The notes under the pieces: model-generated | Told to the model about the DNA's origin: nothing | Database searches by the model: none | What the model saw: only the letters and a program-made list of their open reading frames with translations | Assembly: GCF_042666235.1 (NCBI RefSeq) | Contig: NZ_JBHTFQ010000002.1 | Location: forward strand, 124,001 to 188,000 | Direction: 5' to 3' | Origin: Halodurantibacterium daqingensis | GTDB taxonomy: Bacteria > Pseudomonadota > Alphaproteobacteria > Rhodobacterales > Rhodobacteraceae | Length of the DNA stretch: 64,000 nt | Shown: piece by piece, positions 44,886-53,107 of the stretch | Numbering within the stretch: the stretch's first letter is position 1 | Layout: every line of letters begins with the position of its first letter | Position numbers and translations under genes: made by a program

Positions 44886-45764
44886 TCAGAGAGAGTCCAG
44901 AATGTCCTGGACAAGGCCGGCCTTCTGCAGGGGGTGCCAAGCCAAGTGCTGCCTGGTCAGAACGCTGGACGCGGGAACGTCCATTCTCGCGATCCGATCG
45001 AGCCAGCCAAAGTGTGTCGCCGATTCCTCTTCCGAAAGCGAGATCGCAGGCACGCCCAGCCGTCTGCCGATCGCTTCGGCAACGTCGCGGACCGCGACAC
45101 CTTCTTCGCCCACCGCATGGTAGTGTTCGCCGTTTACGCCGTTGTCGAGGACAAGGCGGTATAGCCGGGCAACGTCGAGCCGATGGACTGCCGGCCAGCG
45201 GTTTTGCCCGCCGCCCACATAGGCCGAGACACCCTGTCGGCGCGCATGATCCATCAGGTAGGAGGCAAATCCCTGCCGGTTCCGATCGTGGACCTGCGGC
45301 ATCCTGATGACCGACACGCTGACCCCGCTGTCGATCAGCGCCATGGCCACCTGCTCCGACACGCGCGGCATACCATGGGCGCCGGGCGGCAGAATGTCGG
45401 TCTCGGTTGACACCCGTCCCATCAAGGGCGGCAGGCCCGACGTCACGATGAACCGTTTGCCTGTTCCGGCAAGGGCACTGCCCATGGCCTCGATTGCGAC
45501 CCGGTCCATCTCGCAGTTGTCGGCCATGCGGGAGAAATCATGATCGAAGGCCGTGTGAATGACGGCATCGGCCTGCTGTGAGCCCCGGCGCAAGCTCTCC
45601 AGATCGCGTAGATCGCCTTTCAGAACATCGCAACCCGCTTGCCGCAAGAGCTCGGCAGACGGTTCCGACCGCGCAAGTCCCAGGACTTCGTGTCCGTCGT
45701 CAAGCAGATTGGGCACGATCGCCGAACCGATGAAGCCGGTCGCGCCGGTCAGAAAAACTCGCAT
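44886..45764 (-). CDS. Atypical SDR / NAD(P)-dependent epimerase-like protein
   Basis: The 292-residue protein opens with the Rossmann motif RVFLTGATGFIGSAIVPNLL (GxxGxxG) and continues with HEVLGLARSEPSAELLRQAG and LKGDLRDLESL, typical of extended/atypical SDRs. A canonical YxxxK pair is not obvious. I chose the ATG at 45764, directly before the first strand. It follows the classical SDR gene by 55 bases on the same strand, so both are probably expressed from the operator-flanked promoter near 46600. Confidence 0.85.
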   Translation of the reverse strand: MRVFLTGATGFIGSAIVPNLLDDGHEVLGLARSEPSAELLRQAGCDVLKGDLRDLESLRRGSQQADAVIHTAFDHDFSRMADNCEMDRVAIEAMGSALAGTGKRFIVTSGLPPLMGRVSTETDILPPGAHGMPRVSEQVAMALIDSGVSVSVIRMPQVHDRNRQGFASYLMDHARRQGVSAYVGGGQNRWPAVHRLDVARLYRLVLDNGVNGEHYHAVGEEGVAVRDVAEAIGRRLGVPAISLSEEESATHFGWLDRIARMDVPASSVLTRQHLAWHPLQKAGLVQDILDSL

Positions 45765-45819
45765 TCCATATCCTTGGAGTTGGTTGCCGTCACGGCTCGG
45801 CTTCTTGAGAGCAGCGTCG

Positions 45820-46566
45820 TCACCAAGGCACGGTTCCATTTTCATCCGAGAAGGTTCCGGTGGGTCCGTCGTCGCCGATCAGGGCAAGCCGCACCGGCTC
45901 GCGCGCGCCCTCCTCCACGCTGCGCGTGCCGTTGAAGTTGTTGAGCGCGGTCGAGGTGAAGCCGGGGCAGGCGGCATTGACCTTGATGTTCGTTCCTTCG
46001 AGCGCCAGCGCAAGGGCCAGCATCACGGCATGCGCCGCTGCCTTTGACGCGGAGTAATTGCCGAACATCCGCCGATGCGCGTTGGCGGGGTCGGAGTTGA
46101 GCGTCAGCGATGCGCCAGAACTGCCGGTGATGACGATACGGCCCGCAGGCGACTCGCGCAGAAGCGGAAGCATCGCTTGCGTCACGGCAATGACGCCGAA
46201 CACATTGGTCTCGAACACCGTCCGGATCTCGTCAAGAGGCGCGTCAGTCAGCAGGTTCGTCCTGACAGCGTCTGCGAAGTCCTGGTTCGGCTTCGCCCGT
46301 GAGATCCCGGCATTGTTCATCAGGATGTCAAGGCGGCCAAACCTGGAGCGGATGAGAGCCGCCGCCTGAGCGATCGAAGCTTCATCCGTGACGTCGAGCT
46401 GGATGGCGTGGGCTCCCGCTCCGATGTCCTGCACCGCCTTCTCGCCCTTTTCAAGGACGCGCGCGCCGACAATCACCGTCAGTCCTTTTGCAACCAGGTC
46501 CTTCGCTATTTGGAGGCCGATGCCTTGAGTGGCGCCCGTAACGAGAGCAACGCGCTCGTCCGACAT
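45820..46566 (-). CDS. Classical short-chain dehydrogenase/reductase
   Basis: The 248-residue enzyme has the cofactor motif VTGATQGIGLQIA (TGxxxGxG), the NNAG motif in LDILMNNAGIS, the catalytic serine in IVITGSSGASL, and YSASK with catalytic Tyr and Lys. It fits NADP-dependent carbonyl reductases. It is divergent from a TetR gene, with two matching inverted-repeat operators in the 124-base gap, and heads a probable two-gene operon with the SDR downstream. Substrate unknown; reduction of a reactive carbonyl or quinone is a reasonable guess. Confidence 0.92.
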   Translation of the reverse strand: MSDERVALVTGATQGIGLQIAKDLVAKGLTVIVGARVLEKGEKAVQDIGAGAHAIQLDVTDEASIAQAAALIRSRFGRLDILMNNAGISRAKPNQDFADAVRTNLLTDAPLDEIRTVFETNVFGVIAVTQAMLPLLRESPAGRIVITGSSGASLTLNSDPANAHRRMFGNYSASKAAAHAVMLALALALEGTNIKVNAACPGFTSTALNNFNGTRSVEEGAREPVRLALIGDDGPTGTFSDENGTVPW

Positions 46567-46617
46567 GATGGAATCCTTCTTTCTCGCTCGCTTTCCGAGG
46601 TCAGGAGAGGTATTAAG

Positions 46618-46655
46618 CGGAACAATCTTCCGCCTATATACGGAACGGTGTTCCG
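46618..46655. promoter_or_regulatory. Two TetR-type operators, CGGAAC-N4-TTCCG
   Basis: Two copies of the same inverted repeat lie between the divergent SDR and TetR genes, at 46618-46632 (spacer AATC) and 46641-46655 (spacer GGTG). Their centres are 23 bases apart. The second copy extends to ACGGAAC-GGT-GTTCCGT, with 7-bp arms. A TATATA run between them is likely part of a promoter. Binding by the adjacent TetR protein (46691-47305) would control both directions. Confidence 0.7.
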
Positions 46656-46690
46656 TTTAGCAAGCGCCTATCGAGGAGTTTCTGAGAGTC

Positions 46691-47305
46691 ATGCCGGGCA
46701 GACCGTCGGAACGGACCCTGCGCGCCGATGCGCAGCGCAATATGGAGACACTGGTGCGCACGGCACGGGACGTGTTCGCCACATCCGGTGTCGAGGCACC
46801 GATGCGCGAGATCGCCGAAAAGGCAGGTGTCGGCGTCGGGACCATCTATCGCAACTTTCCGCAGCGCTCGGATCTGATTGCAGCAGTGTTTCGCAGTGAG
46901 GTTGATGCCTGCGCCGACGCCGCGGCCAGTCTCGCGGCAGCCTTTCCTCCGGGGGAGGCGCTCGATCGCTGGATGCAACGTTATGTCGATTTCATCGTTG
47001 CCAAGCGTGGACTTGCTGCCGCCCTGCATTCGGGCGACCCGGCGTTTGAGGCTTTGCCGGCCTATTTCGACAGCCGGTTTGAGCCCGCACTGCAAAGGTT
47101 GCTCGACGCGGCCGTCACCGCCGGAGAAATCCGGCCGGATGCAAATCCCTATGATCTCTTGCGCGCCGTTGCGAGCCTGTGCATGCCGTCAAGCAACGGA
47201 GATCCTTCTGCCGCTCGCCGGCTCGTGGCACTTCTGGTTGACGGGCTGCGTTATCGCGCGGCCGGTCCGGAGCGCGCCGCAAGTCTCCGACATAAGCCCG
47301 ATTAG
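46691..47305 (+). CDS. TetR-family regulator (of the SDR pair)
   Basis: The 204-residue protein has the standard N-terminal HTH: RTARDVFATSGVEAPMREIAEKAGVGVGTIYRNFPQRSDLIAAVF (about 20-65). A helical ligand domain follows, with LDRWMQRYVDFIVAKRGLAAALHSG, a pattern seen in many TetR repressors of small-molecule stress genes. It is divergent from the SDR gene and presumably binds the two operators between them, repressing itself and the SDR operon. It converges with a second TetR gene across a 26-base gap. Confidence 0.9.
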   Translation: MPGRPSERTLRADAQRNMETLVRTARDVFATSGVEAPMREIAEKAGVGVGTIYRNFPQRSDLIAAVFRSEVDACADAAASLAAAFPPGEALDRWMQRYVDFIVAKRGLAAALHSGDPAFEALPAYFDSRFEPALQRLLDAAVTAGEIRPDANPYDLLRAVASLCMPSSNGDPSAARRLVALLVDGLRYRAAGPERAASLRHKPD

Positions 47306-47331
47306 ACGCCCAGCAGATCTTCTCAGGCCGC

Positions 47332-47910
47332 TTACAGGCGCGGGTTTTCAGGAACGCCGCCGGTTCGCCCCGGAAGAATGGCGTCCGATATGATGTCGAA
47401 GAGGTGATCCGCACGCGGTACGAGCGGAGGCTGATCGGCAAGCCACGCCAGGGCGCTGATCAGGGCAAAGAGATCGTTTCCGTCCATGTCCTGCCGTGCC
47501 AGACCCTTGGCTTGCGCCCGTCGCAGAAGCTCGGCTCCCGCCTGGCGCAGATCGACACATGAGGAATGCAGGGCGGAAGTCTCGTCGGCGATGGCGGCAA
47601 CCATCGGCGCGATGACGCCCTTGTAGCTGTGCGTCACGGCGATCGCCTCGCGCAGCCAGCGCAACAGAGCCTCGTCGGCTTGGTCCCACTGGGCAAGTTC
47701 TCCGGCCTTCAAGGTCAGTTCATCGAAGCGCGTGCGGAGCAGGGCCTCCAGCAAGGCTTCGCGCGTGGGAAAGTGGCGATGCAGCGTCCCGTCGCCAACT
47801 CCCGCCTTGCGGGCGATGTCCCGCAGCGACGCATCCCCGCCGTCGCCGGAAAGAAGGTCGCGCGCGACGGCGAGGATATGGTCGTAGTTCTTTCGGGCGT
47901 CTGATCTCAT
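47332..47910 (-). CDS. TetR-family regulator (of the MDR oxidoreductase)
   Basis: The 192-residue protein has an N-terminal HTH (ILAVARDLLSGDGGDASLRDIARKAGVGDGTLHRHFPTREALLEALL) and a C-terminal helical domain with LLRWLREAIAVTHSYKGVIAPMVAAI, typical of TetR proteins that control efflux or redox genes. It is divergent from the MDR oxidoreductase gene. The shared 108-base gap holds a strong promoter and three matching 13-base operators, so this protein is the obvious candidate repressor. Confidence 0.9.
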   Translation of the reverse strand: MRSDARKNYDHILAVARDLLSGDGGDASLRDIARKAGVGDGTLHRHFPTREALLEALLRTRFDELTLKAGELAQWDQADEALLRWLREAIAVTHSYKGVIAPMVAAIADETSALHSSCVDLRQAGAELLRRAQAKGLARQDMDGNDLFALISALAWLADQPPLVPRADHLFDIISDAILPGRTGGVPENPRL

Positions 47911-47919
47911 GATATCAAC

Positions 47920-47984
47920 TTGACAAATGGAGCGGTGCCCCGTTTAATCGGGGCATCGCTCCACATAATGCGGAGCAGTGCTCC
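47920..47984 (+). promoter_or_regulatory. Promoter with three tandem operators for the MDR oxidoreductase
   Basis: A near-perfect sigma-70 promoter (TTGACA 47920-47925, 17-base spacer, TTTAAT 47943-47948) is overlaid by three 13-base inverted repeats of the form GGRGC-N3-GCYCC, at 47929-47941, 47950-47962 and 47972-47984. Their centres are 21 and 22 bases apart, about two helical turns, so three dimers could bind one face. The first site lies between -35 and -10, an ideal position for repression. Sites 1 and 2 together also form a 14-bp imperfect stem. Confidence 0.75.
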
Positions 47985-48018
47985 AGCTGTAGCACGCTTG
48001 CTTCTAAAGGACAAAGCC

Positions 48019-49035
48019 ATGTCGAATGAAACAATGAAAGCCGTGCGGATTCATGCCTTCGGCGGCCCGGACGTCCTGCAATACGAAGATGCACCGAAGC
48101 CGGTGCTGGAGCCGGGCGAGGTTCTGGTTCGCGTCCATGCCATCGGGATCAATCCGCCCGACTGGTACCTGCGCGACGGCTACAGGGCCCTGCCGCCGGA
48201 ATGGCGGCCGCAGGTGGATTTTCCCCTCGTATTGGGAACGGACATTGCCGGAATCGTGGAGGCGGTTGCCGAGGATGTTCAGGACTTTTCCGTCGGCGAC
48301 GAAGTCTATTCCATGGTGCGGTTCTTCAGCGTCGGGGAAAGCAAGGCCTATGCGGAATATGTCAGCGTGCCGGCGTCGGAGCTTGCGCTGAAGCCCGCCG
48401 GCATCGACCACATCCATGCCGCCGCAGCCCCGATGTCGCTGCTCACCGCCTGGCAGTTCATGGTGGACCTCGGGCACAGCGCGCCGAACCCGCTGCAGCC
48501 AAGCCCGCATCAACCGGTCCCGCTTGAGGGCAGGACGGTGCTGGTCAACGGGGCCGCAGGCGGCGTCGGGCACTTCGCGGTGCAGGTGGCCAAGCTGAAG
48601 GGCGCGCGGGTCATTGCCGTAGCCTCAGGCGGACATGAGGCCATCCTGCGCGACCTCGGTGCCGACCAGTTCATCGATTACACCAAGACCCCTCCCGAAG
48701 ACGTCGCCCGGGATCTCGATCTTGTGGTCGATGCGCTGGGTGGTCCGACAACGGGCCGTTTCCTTCGGACCCTGAAGCGGGGAGGAGCCTTGTTCCCCGT
48801 CTACCCGCTTGGTTTTGCAGATGCCGAGGACGCCGAACAACGGGGCATCACGGTCTCCACGACCCAGGTCCGTTCCAGCGGCGCTCAACTGACGGAGCTT
48901 GCCCGCCTGCTCGGTGATGGAACGATCCGAGTCGTCATCGACAGCATCTATCCGCTTGCCGAGGCACGCCAGGCGCATGAACGGGCCGCCAGGGGCCATA
49001 TCCGGGGAAAGATCGTGCTGACCGTCGGCAACTGA
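48019..49035 (+). CDS. MDR-superfamily NADP-dependent quinone/alkenal reductase
   Basis: The 338-residue protein is a zinc-free medium-chain reductase. It opens MKAVRIHAFGGPDVLQYEDAPKP, has LGTDIAGIVEAV in the catalytic domain, and carries the cofactor motif VNGAAGGVGHFAVQVAKLKGARVIAVAS (GxxGGVG) of quinone oxidoreductases. It probably reduces quinones or reactive alkenals with NADPH. I chose the ATG at 48019, which has AAAGGA upstream. The gene is under a TetR-type operator array and is followed 16 bases later by an ABM-domain gene. Confidence 0.92.
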   Translation: MSNETMKAVRIHAFGGPDVLQYEDAPKPVLEPGEVLVRVHAIGINPPDWYLRDGYRALPPEWRPQVDFPLVLGTDIAGIVEAVAEDVQDFSVGDEVYSMVRFFSVGESKAYAEYVSVPASELALKPAGIDHIHAAAAPMSLLTAWQFMVDLGHSAPNPLQPSPHQPVPLEGRTVLVNGAAGGVGHFAVQVAKLKGARVIAVASGGHEAILRDLGADQFIDYTKTPPEDVARDLDLVVDALGGPTTGRFLRTLKRGGALFPVYPLGFADAEDAEQRGITVSTTQVRSSGAQLTELARLLGDGTIRVVIDSIYPLAEARQAHERAARGHIRGKIVLTVGN

Positions 49036-49051
49036 ATAGGGGGATGCCGAC

Positions 49052-49351
49052 ATGCTCATTCTCATGGGGTACATCCACATCGATCCGCTTGACGTCGACA
49101 CTTTCGTCCGCGACCTTCGCACGATCAGTCTCAGCACGAAAGCTGAAGAGGGATGTCTGTTTTATGGCATCACGTTGGATGACAGGCCAACAGGACGCTT
49201 TCTGGTCGCAGAGCGCTGGCGGGATCAGCAGGCGCTGACAGCCCATCTTGAAAGGGCGGAGACGATGGCGTTCCTGACAGACTGGGGGGACCGGATGAAA
49301 GGCGAGCTTCAAACCTACGAGGTGATAAAGGAAGTGCCCAGATCGGGTTGA
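49052..49351 (+). CDS. Antibiotic biosynthesis monooxygenase-fold protein
   Basis: The 99-residue protein matches the ABM (YgiN-like) domain: GYIHIDPLDVDTFVRDLRTIS near the start, EGCLFYGITLDDRPTGRFLVAERWRDQQAL in the middle, and HLERAETMAFL. YgiN-type proteins act on quinols, and in E. coli YgiN works alongside a quinone reductase (MdaB). Here it follows a quinone-reductase-like gene in the same operon, which fits a quinone redox pair. The molecular activity is inferred. Confidence 0.85.
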   Translation: MLILMGYIHIDPLDVDTFVRDLRTISLSTKAEEGCLFYGITLDDRPTGRFLVAERWRDQQALTAHLERAETMAFLTDWGDRMKGELQTYEVIKEVPRSG

Positions 49352-49766
49352 CCGGACATGGTGGCAATGGACGGCATGATTGTCTTCGGCATGGATCCGG
49401 AATTTTCGCGCTTTGGCTATGTGGAATGTGCACGCATGGCTGTGGTTTTTCCACGATGCCCCGGGACAACCGGATCGAAAACATGCCCGCGCTTCCTCGC
49501 GGAAGCGCCGTCACGCGGTTTCTGGAGGCCAGTTGCGCAGAATCCCTTTTTGCTCGGCATCTCGGATCAAGAAAGCACCGTCAGGAGTAATGAGGCTCGT
49601 GACGGTGCTTTCGTTTTTCCGGTTGATCAATGGGGCCCGTCAGCCAGGCTGCCGGAGGTGATTCATGCCCACCGACAGATGTCGATAGGCATGGGAAAGG
49701 GTTGTTTTGTTGCCAGTTGGCTGGATCGTTGTTCAGCGTAAATCGGCGCTGTTCGATGGCCTGGAA
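49352..49766. other. Gene-free gap before guaA
   Basis: These 415 bases lie between the ABM gene and the convergent guaA stop. They hold a 7-bp hairpin at 49490-49507 (CGCTTCC/GGAAGCG) and, further on, a strong terminator listed separately. Short plus-strand frames here lack coding character. Confidence 0.45.
49571..49618 (+). terminator. Intrinsic terminator
   Basis: A 13-bp perfect stem (49571-49583 with 49600-49612, 16-base loop) is followed by GTTTTT. It is oriented for plus-strand transcription and probably ends the MDR-ABM transcript or readthrough from it. Confidence 0.75.
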
Positions 49767-51332
49767 TCACTCCCACTCGATCGTTCCGGGTGGTTTCGAG
49801 GTGATGTCATAGGTGACGCGGTTGATGCCCTTCACCTCGTTGATGATCCGGGTGGCGGTTTCACCCAGGAACTCGTGCGTGAAGGGATAGTAATCGGCGG
49901 TCATCCCGTCCACCGAGGTGACGGCACGCAGGGCGCAGGCGTAGTCATAGGTGCGTCCGTCGCCCATCACGCCGACGGTGCGCACCGGCAGCAGCGCCAC
50001 GAAGGCCTGCCAGATGGCATCGTAAAGCCCGTGCTTGCGGATCTGGTCGATATAGACCGCATCCGCCTTGCGCAGGATCTCCAGCTTCTCGCGCGTGATT
50101 TCGCCGGGGCAACGAATGGCGAGGCCCGGCCCCGGGAAGGGGTGGCGGCCGATGAAATGCGCGGGCAGACCAAGTTCGCGCCCCAGCGCGCGCACCTCGT
50201 CCTTGAAGAGTTCCCGCAGCGGTTCGACCAGCTTCATGCCCATCTTTTCGGGAAGTCCGCCCACGTTGTGGTGCGACTTGATCGTGACCGACGGCCCGCC
50301 CGAAAAGCTGACGCTTTCGATCACGTCGGGGTAAAGCGTGCCCTGGGCGAGGAACTCGGCGCCGCCCACCGATTTGGCGTGCTTCTCGAACACCTCGATG
50401 AACAGTCGCCCGATGGTCTTGCGCTTCACCTCCGGGTCCGACACGCCCTCCAGCGCGCCAAGGAAAAGGTCGGCCTCGTCGGCGTGGATCAGGGGGATGT
50501 TATAGGTGTCGCGGAACATGGCCACGACTTCCTCGGCCTCGTTCTGGCGCATCAGCCCGTGATCGACGAAGACGCAGGTCAGCTGATCGCCGATTGCCTC
50601 GTGGATCAGTACGGCGGCGACCGAACTGTCGACGCCGCCCGAAAGGCCGCAGATCACGCGGGCATCGCCCACCTGTTCGCGGATCTTGCGGATCGCCTCG
50701 TCCTTGTAGGCGCCCATCGTCCAGTCGCCGGTGAAGCCGGCGAGCCGCACGAAGTTCTGCAGCAGGACGCGCCCGTTCGGGGTGTGATGCACCTCGGGGT
50801 GGAACTGAACGGCGTAGAAATGGCGGCTTTCGTCGCCGACGATCGCAAACGGCGCATTGGGCGAGGTGCCGATCACCTCGAAGCCGGGGGCCAGGGTCGT
50901 GACCCGGTCACCGTGGCTCATCCAGACTTCTTCACGCCCGGCCGCGAACAGACCGGCAAAGATCCCGTCGCCACGATGGCCCGAAGCAGGCTCCACAAAG
51001 GCCCGGCCGAATTCGCGGTGATGGCCGGATTCCACCTTGCCGCCCAACTGCTCCATCATCACCTGCTGGCCATAGCAGATGCCCAGCACCGGCAGCCCCA
51101 GATCGAAAAGGCTTTGCGGCGCCCGCGGGCTTGCGGCCTCGGTCACGCTGGCCGGACCGCCCGACAGGATCACTGCCCGTGCGCCGAAGTCGCGCAGGAA
51201 GGCGTCATCGACCTTGTTGAACGGATGGATTTCGCAATAGACGTTCAGCTCTCGCAGGCGGCGCGCGATGAGCTGCGTCACCTGGCTGCCGAAGTCGATG
51301 ATGAGAAGGCGGTCATGGGCGATCTGTGTCAT
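49767..51332 (-). CDS. guaA: GMP synthase (glutamine-hydrolysing)
   Basis: The enzyme converts XMP to GMP using glutamine and ATP. The 521-residue protein has an N-terminal class I amidotransferase domain (PVLGICYGQQVM with nucleophile Cys, and the distal QFHPEVHHTPNG histidine/glutamate) and an ATP-pyrophosphatase domain with ICGLSGGVDSSVAAVL. It ends with the dimerisation domain DITSKPPGTIEWE. It is full length. It stands alone; a divergent start region of about 86 bases separates it from the DUF6477 gene. Confidence 0.97.
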   Translation of the reverse strand: MTQIAHDRLLIIDFGSQVTQLIARRLRELNVYCEIHPFNKVDDAFLRDFGARAVILSGGPASVTEAASPRAPQSLFDLGLPVLGICYGQQVMMEQLGGKVESGHHREFGRAFVEPASGHRGDGIFAGLFAAGREEVWMSHGDRVTTLAPGFEVIGTSPNAPFAIVGDESRHFYAVQFHPEVHHTPNGRVLLQNFVRLAGFTGDWTMGAYKDEAIRKIREQVGDARVICGLSGGVDSSVAAVLIHEAIGDQLTCVFVDHGLMRQNEAEEVVAMFRDTYNIPLIHADEADLFLGALEGVSDPEVKRKTIGRLFIEVFEKHAKSVGGAEFLAQGTLYPDVIESVSFSGGPSVTIKSHHNVGGLPEKMGMKLVEPLRELFKDEVRALGRELGLPAHFIGRHPFPGPGLAIRCPGEITREKLEILRKADAVYIDQIRKHGLYDAIWQAFVALLPVRTVGVMGDGRTYDYACALRAVTSVDGMTADYYPFTHEFLGETATRIINEVKGINRVTYDITSKPPGTIEWE

Positions 51333-51418
51333 GGCCGGTCTTTAAGCCCGCGAGCCCTCGCACGCAATAGGGATTAGGCCGCTCCGGGCGTCACGAATGA
51401 TCGGCCAGGCGGCGTCCG

Positions 51419-51754
51419 CTAGATGAGGCCGGCGGCAGCGATGACCGGGCGGGGCAGAAGCCGCGCTTCTCCAAGAATGGCAATCATCACAAGAACATGT
51501 CGCGCGACATTGTAACAGGCGTCACCGCTGGTGCGGATCTGGTTCAGGCGCGCCTCTTCGTGCAGCAGAAGGTCCAGTGCCCGCGCCGGGGCGGGCAGCG
51601 CGGCCATGCGCAGCAGCTTGCGCAGGTCGCGGTCGCGCCGATACTCGGTCATTCCCGCCCGCGCCGCCCGGATCAGCAGCCGGGGACGCCTCAGCGACTG
51701 CAGCGTGTCCAGGACATCGGTTCCGTCGAAGGCAGTTGTTCCAAGTTGGCTCAT
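51419..51754 (-). CDS. DUF6477-type protein
   Basis: The 111-residue protein has the segment LDTLQSLRRPRLLIRAARAGMTEYRRDRDLRKLL, then ALDLLLHEEARLNQIRTSGDACYNVARHVLVMIAILGEARLL. This pattern is restricted, as far as I know, to Rhodobacterales and is annotated as DUF6477. It is mostly helical and basic at the start. I chose the ATG at 51754 (MSQLGTT) and not 51814 because of the AGGATGACAT context near the former. It is divergent from the DUF6456/GafA-like gene, a neighbour relation that may be functional. Confidence 0.72.
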   Translation of the reverse strand: MSQLGTTAFDGTDVLDTLQSLRRPRLLIRAARAGMTEYRRDRDLRKLLRMAALPAPARALDLLLHEEARLNQIRTSGDACYNVARHVLVMIAILGEARLLPRPVIAAAGLI

Positions 51755-51889
51755 GTCATCCTCACGCTTTGACTGTTGCTGGTCAGGATGACTCAACCCA
51801 AGCGGGTGTTGCATTTTGCGGTGAGTTAGCGCGCGCTCCTTTCAGAAGAGTTTAGGAATTACCCCCAATTATCGGGAACTGTTCGATTA

Positions 51890-51904
51890 TTAACCGGCAG
51901 GTAA
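51890..51904. promoter_or_regulatory. Near-consensus CtrA box upstream of the GafA-like gene
   Basis: The sequence is TTAA-N7-GTAA, one base from the CtrA consensus TTAA-N7-TTAA. It lies about 70 bases before the DUF6456 gene, in the divergent gap with DUF6477. A TTGGTT-GTT-AACCAA inverted repeat lies just downstream (51918-51932). In Rhodobacter, CtrA controls GTA-related genes, which makes this a sensible but unproven site. Confidence 0.4.
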
Positions 51905-51973
51905 GGTTTGCTGCGATTGGTTGTTAACCAACTTCGGCACCGAGTCCGCTGGAAGGAGGCAGTAGCAGAACCC

Positions 51974-53092
51974 ATGGCAACGGCACAACGAACCCACGCT
52001 CCCTTACCCGGATGGCTGCCGGATGCTGTCCGCCTGTACCTGTCGCATACCGAGGACGGGCTTTCGCTGCGGGCGCTGGCCCGACGCGAGGGGTGCCATG
52101 CCTCGACCGTGATGCGCCAGGTGCGCCGCTTTGAAAACCGTCGCGACGACCCTCTGGTCGACGAGGCGCTTGCCCGCCTGGGGCGCGCGCGTGCCGCAGG
52201 CAAGACGATCCCGAACAACAAGGACATCCCGCCCATGACCGCAGCCTTCCGCCCCGAACAGCACGTTTCCGATGATGTCACCCTTGCCCAGGAGGCGCGT
52301 CGGGTCTTGCGCCGGCTGTGCGAGCCGGGCGCGGTTCTGGCCATTGCACCGAACATGGACAAGGCGGCCGTGCTGCGGGAAATGCCGGACGGAGTGACGG
52401 CGCGCATTGCGGTTGTCCCCCGTGCCACCGCCGAGGCTTTCGCGCTGAAGGACTGGATCACCTGCCGCAGCACGGGCCGGGTTGCGACCTACGAGATCAC
52501 GGCGGCGGGCCGGGCGGAACTGCGCCGGTTGCTCGCGCAGGAGCCGGCGGCGGGATGCGCCGAGGCGGCGATGCCCTTTGCAGATCAGCACCGCGTCTGG
52601 GAGGAAAAGCTGGTTCAGGAGCGGCCGGGCGAGGCACCGCGCCGCATCCGCTACAACCTTGCGGAAAGCCCGGTGGCGGTGTTGGCGCGTCGGCGCGACA
52701 AGGACGGCGTGCCCTTCCTCACGCCGGATCTGGTGGCAGCGGGCGAAAGGCTGCGCGAGGATTTCGAACTTGCGCAGATGGGGCCGCGCGTGGCGCAGAA
52801 CTGGGACCGGTTCCTGACCGGGGGCGACAGGGGCGGGTTCCAGCCCGGATCGGGGCCGGCGCAGGGGCCTCGTGCTGCCCGCGACCGGGTGGCCGCTGCG
52901 CTGCGTGATCTGGGGCCGGGCCTGGGGGACATGGTCCTGCGCTGCTGCTGCTATCTCGAAGGGCTGGAACAGGCGGAACGGCGGCTGGGCTGGTCGGCGC
53001 GGTCGGGCAAGATCGTGCTGCGGATCGCGCTGCAGCGCCTGCGCCGCCACTACGAGGAAAACGGCGGCCTTGCCGCACCGCTGATTGGCTGA
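51974..53092 (+). CDS. DUF6456/HTH protein resembling GafA, the GTA activator
   Basis: The 372-residue protein has an N-terminal HTH (LPDAVRLYLSHTEDGLSLRALARREGCHASTVMRQVRRFE, about 13-51). The middle part has TCRSTGRVATYEITAAGRAELRRLL, and the C-terminal domain reads GDMVLRCCCYLEGLEQAERRLGWSARSGKIVLRIALQRLRRHYEE, the DUF6456 pattern. From memory this organisation matches GafA of Rhodobacter capsulatus, which directly activates the gene transfer agent promoter. The start ATG at 51974 is the only good candidate. I did not see GTA structural genes in the window. Confidence 0.65.
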   Translation: MATAQRTHAPLPGWLPDAVRLYLSHTEDGLSLRALARREGCHASTVMRQVRRFENRRDDPLVDEALARLGRARAAGKTIPNNKDIPPMTAAFRPEQHVSDDVTLAQEARRVLRRLCEPGAVLAIAPNMDKAAVLREMPDGVTARIAVVPRATAEAFALKDWITCRSTGRVATYEITAAGRAELRRLLAQEPAAGCAEAAMPFADQHRVWEEKLVQERPGEAPRRIRYNLAESPVAVLARRRDKDGVPFLTPDLVAAGERLREDFELAQMGPRVAQNWDRFLTGGDRGGFQPGSGPAQGPRAARDRVAAALRDLGPGLGDMVLRCCCYLEGLEQAERRLGWSARSGKIVLRIALQRLRRHYEENGGLAAPLIG

Positions 53093-53107
53093 CGCGGCTT
53101 CAATAAG

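Noticed and set aside
49707..51377. A 556-codon frame opposite guaA
   Set aside because: Antisense to a certain GMP synthase; shadow frame.
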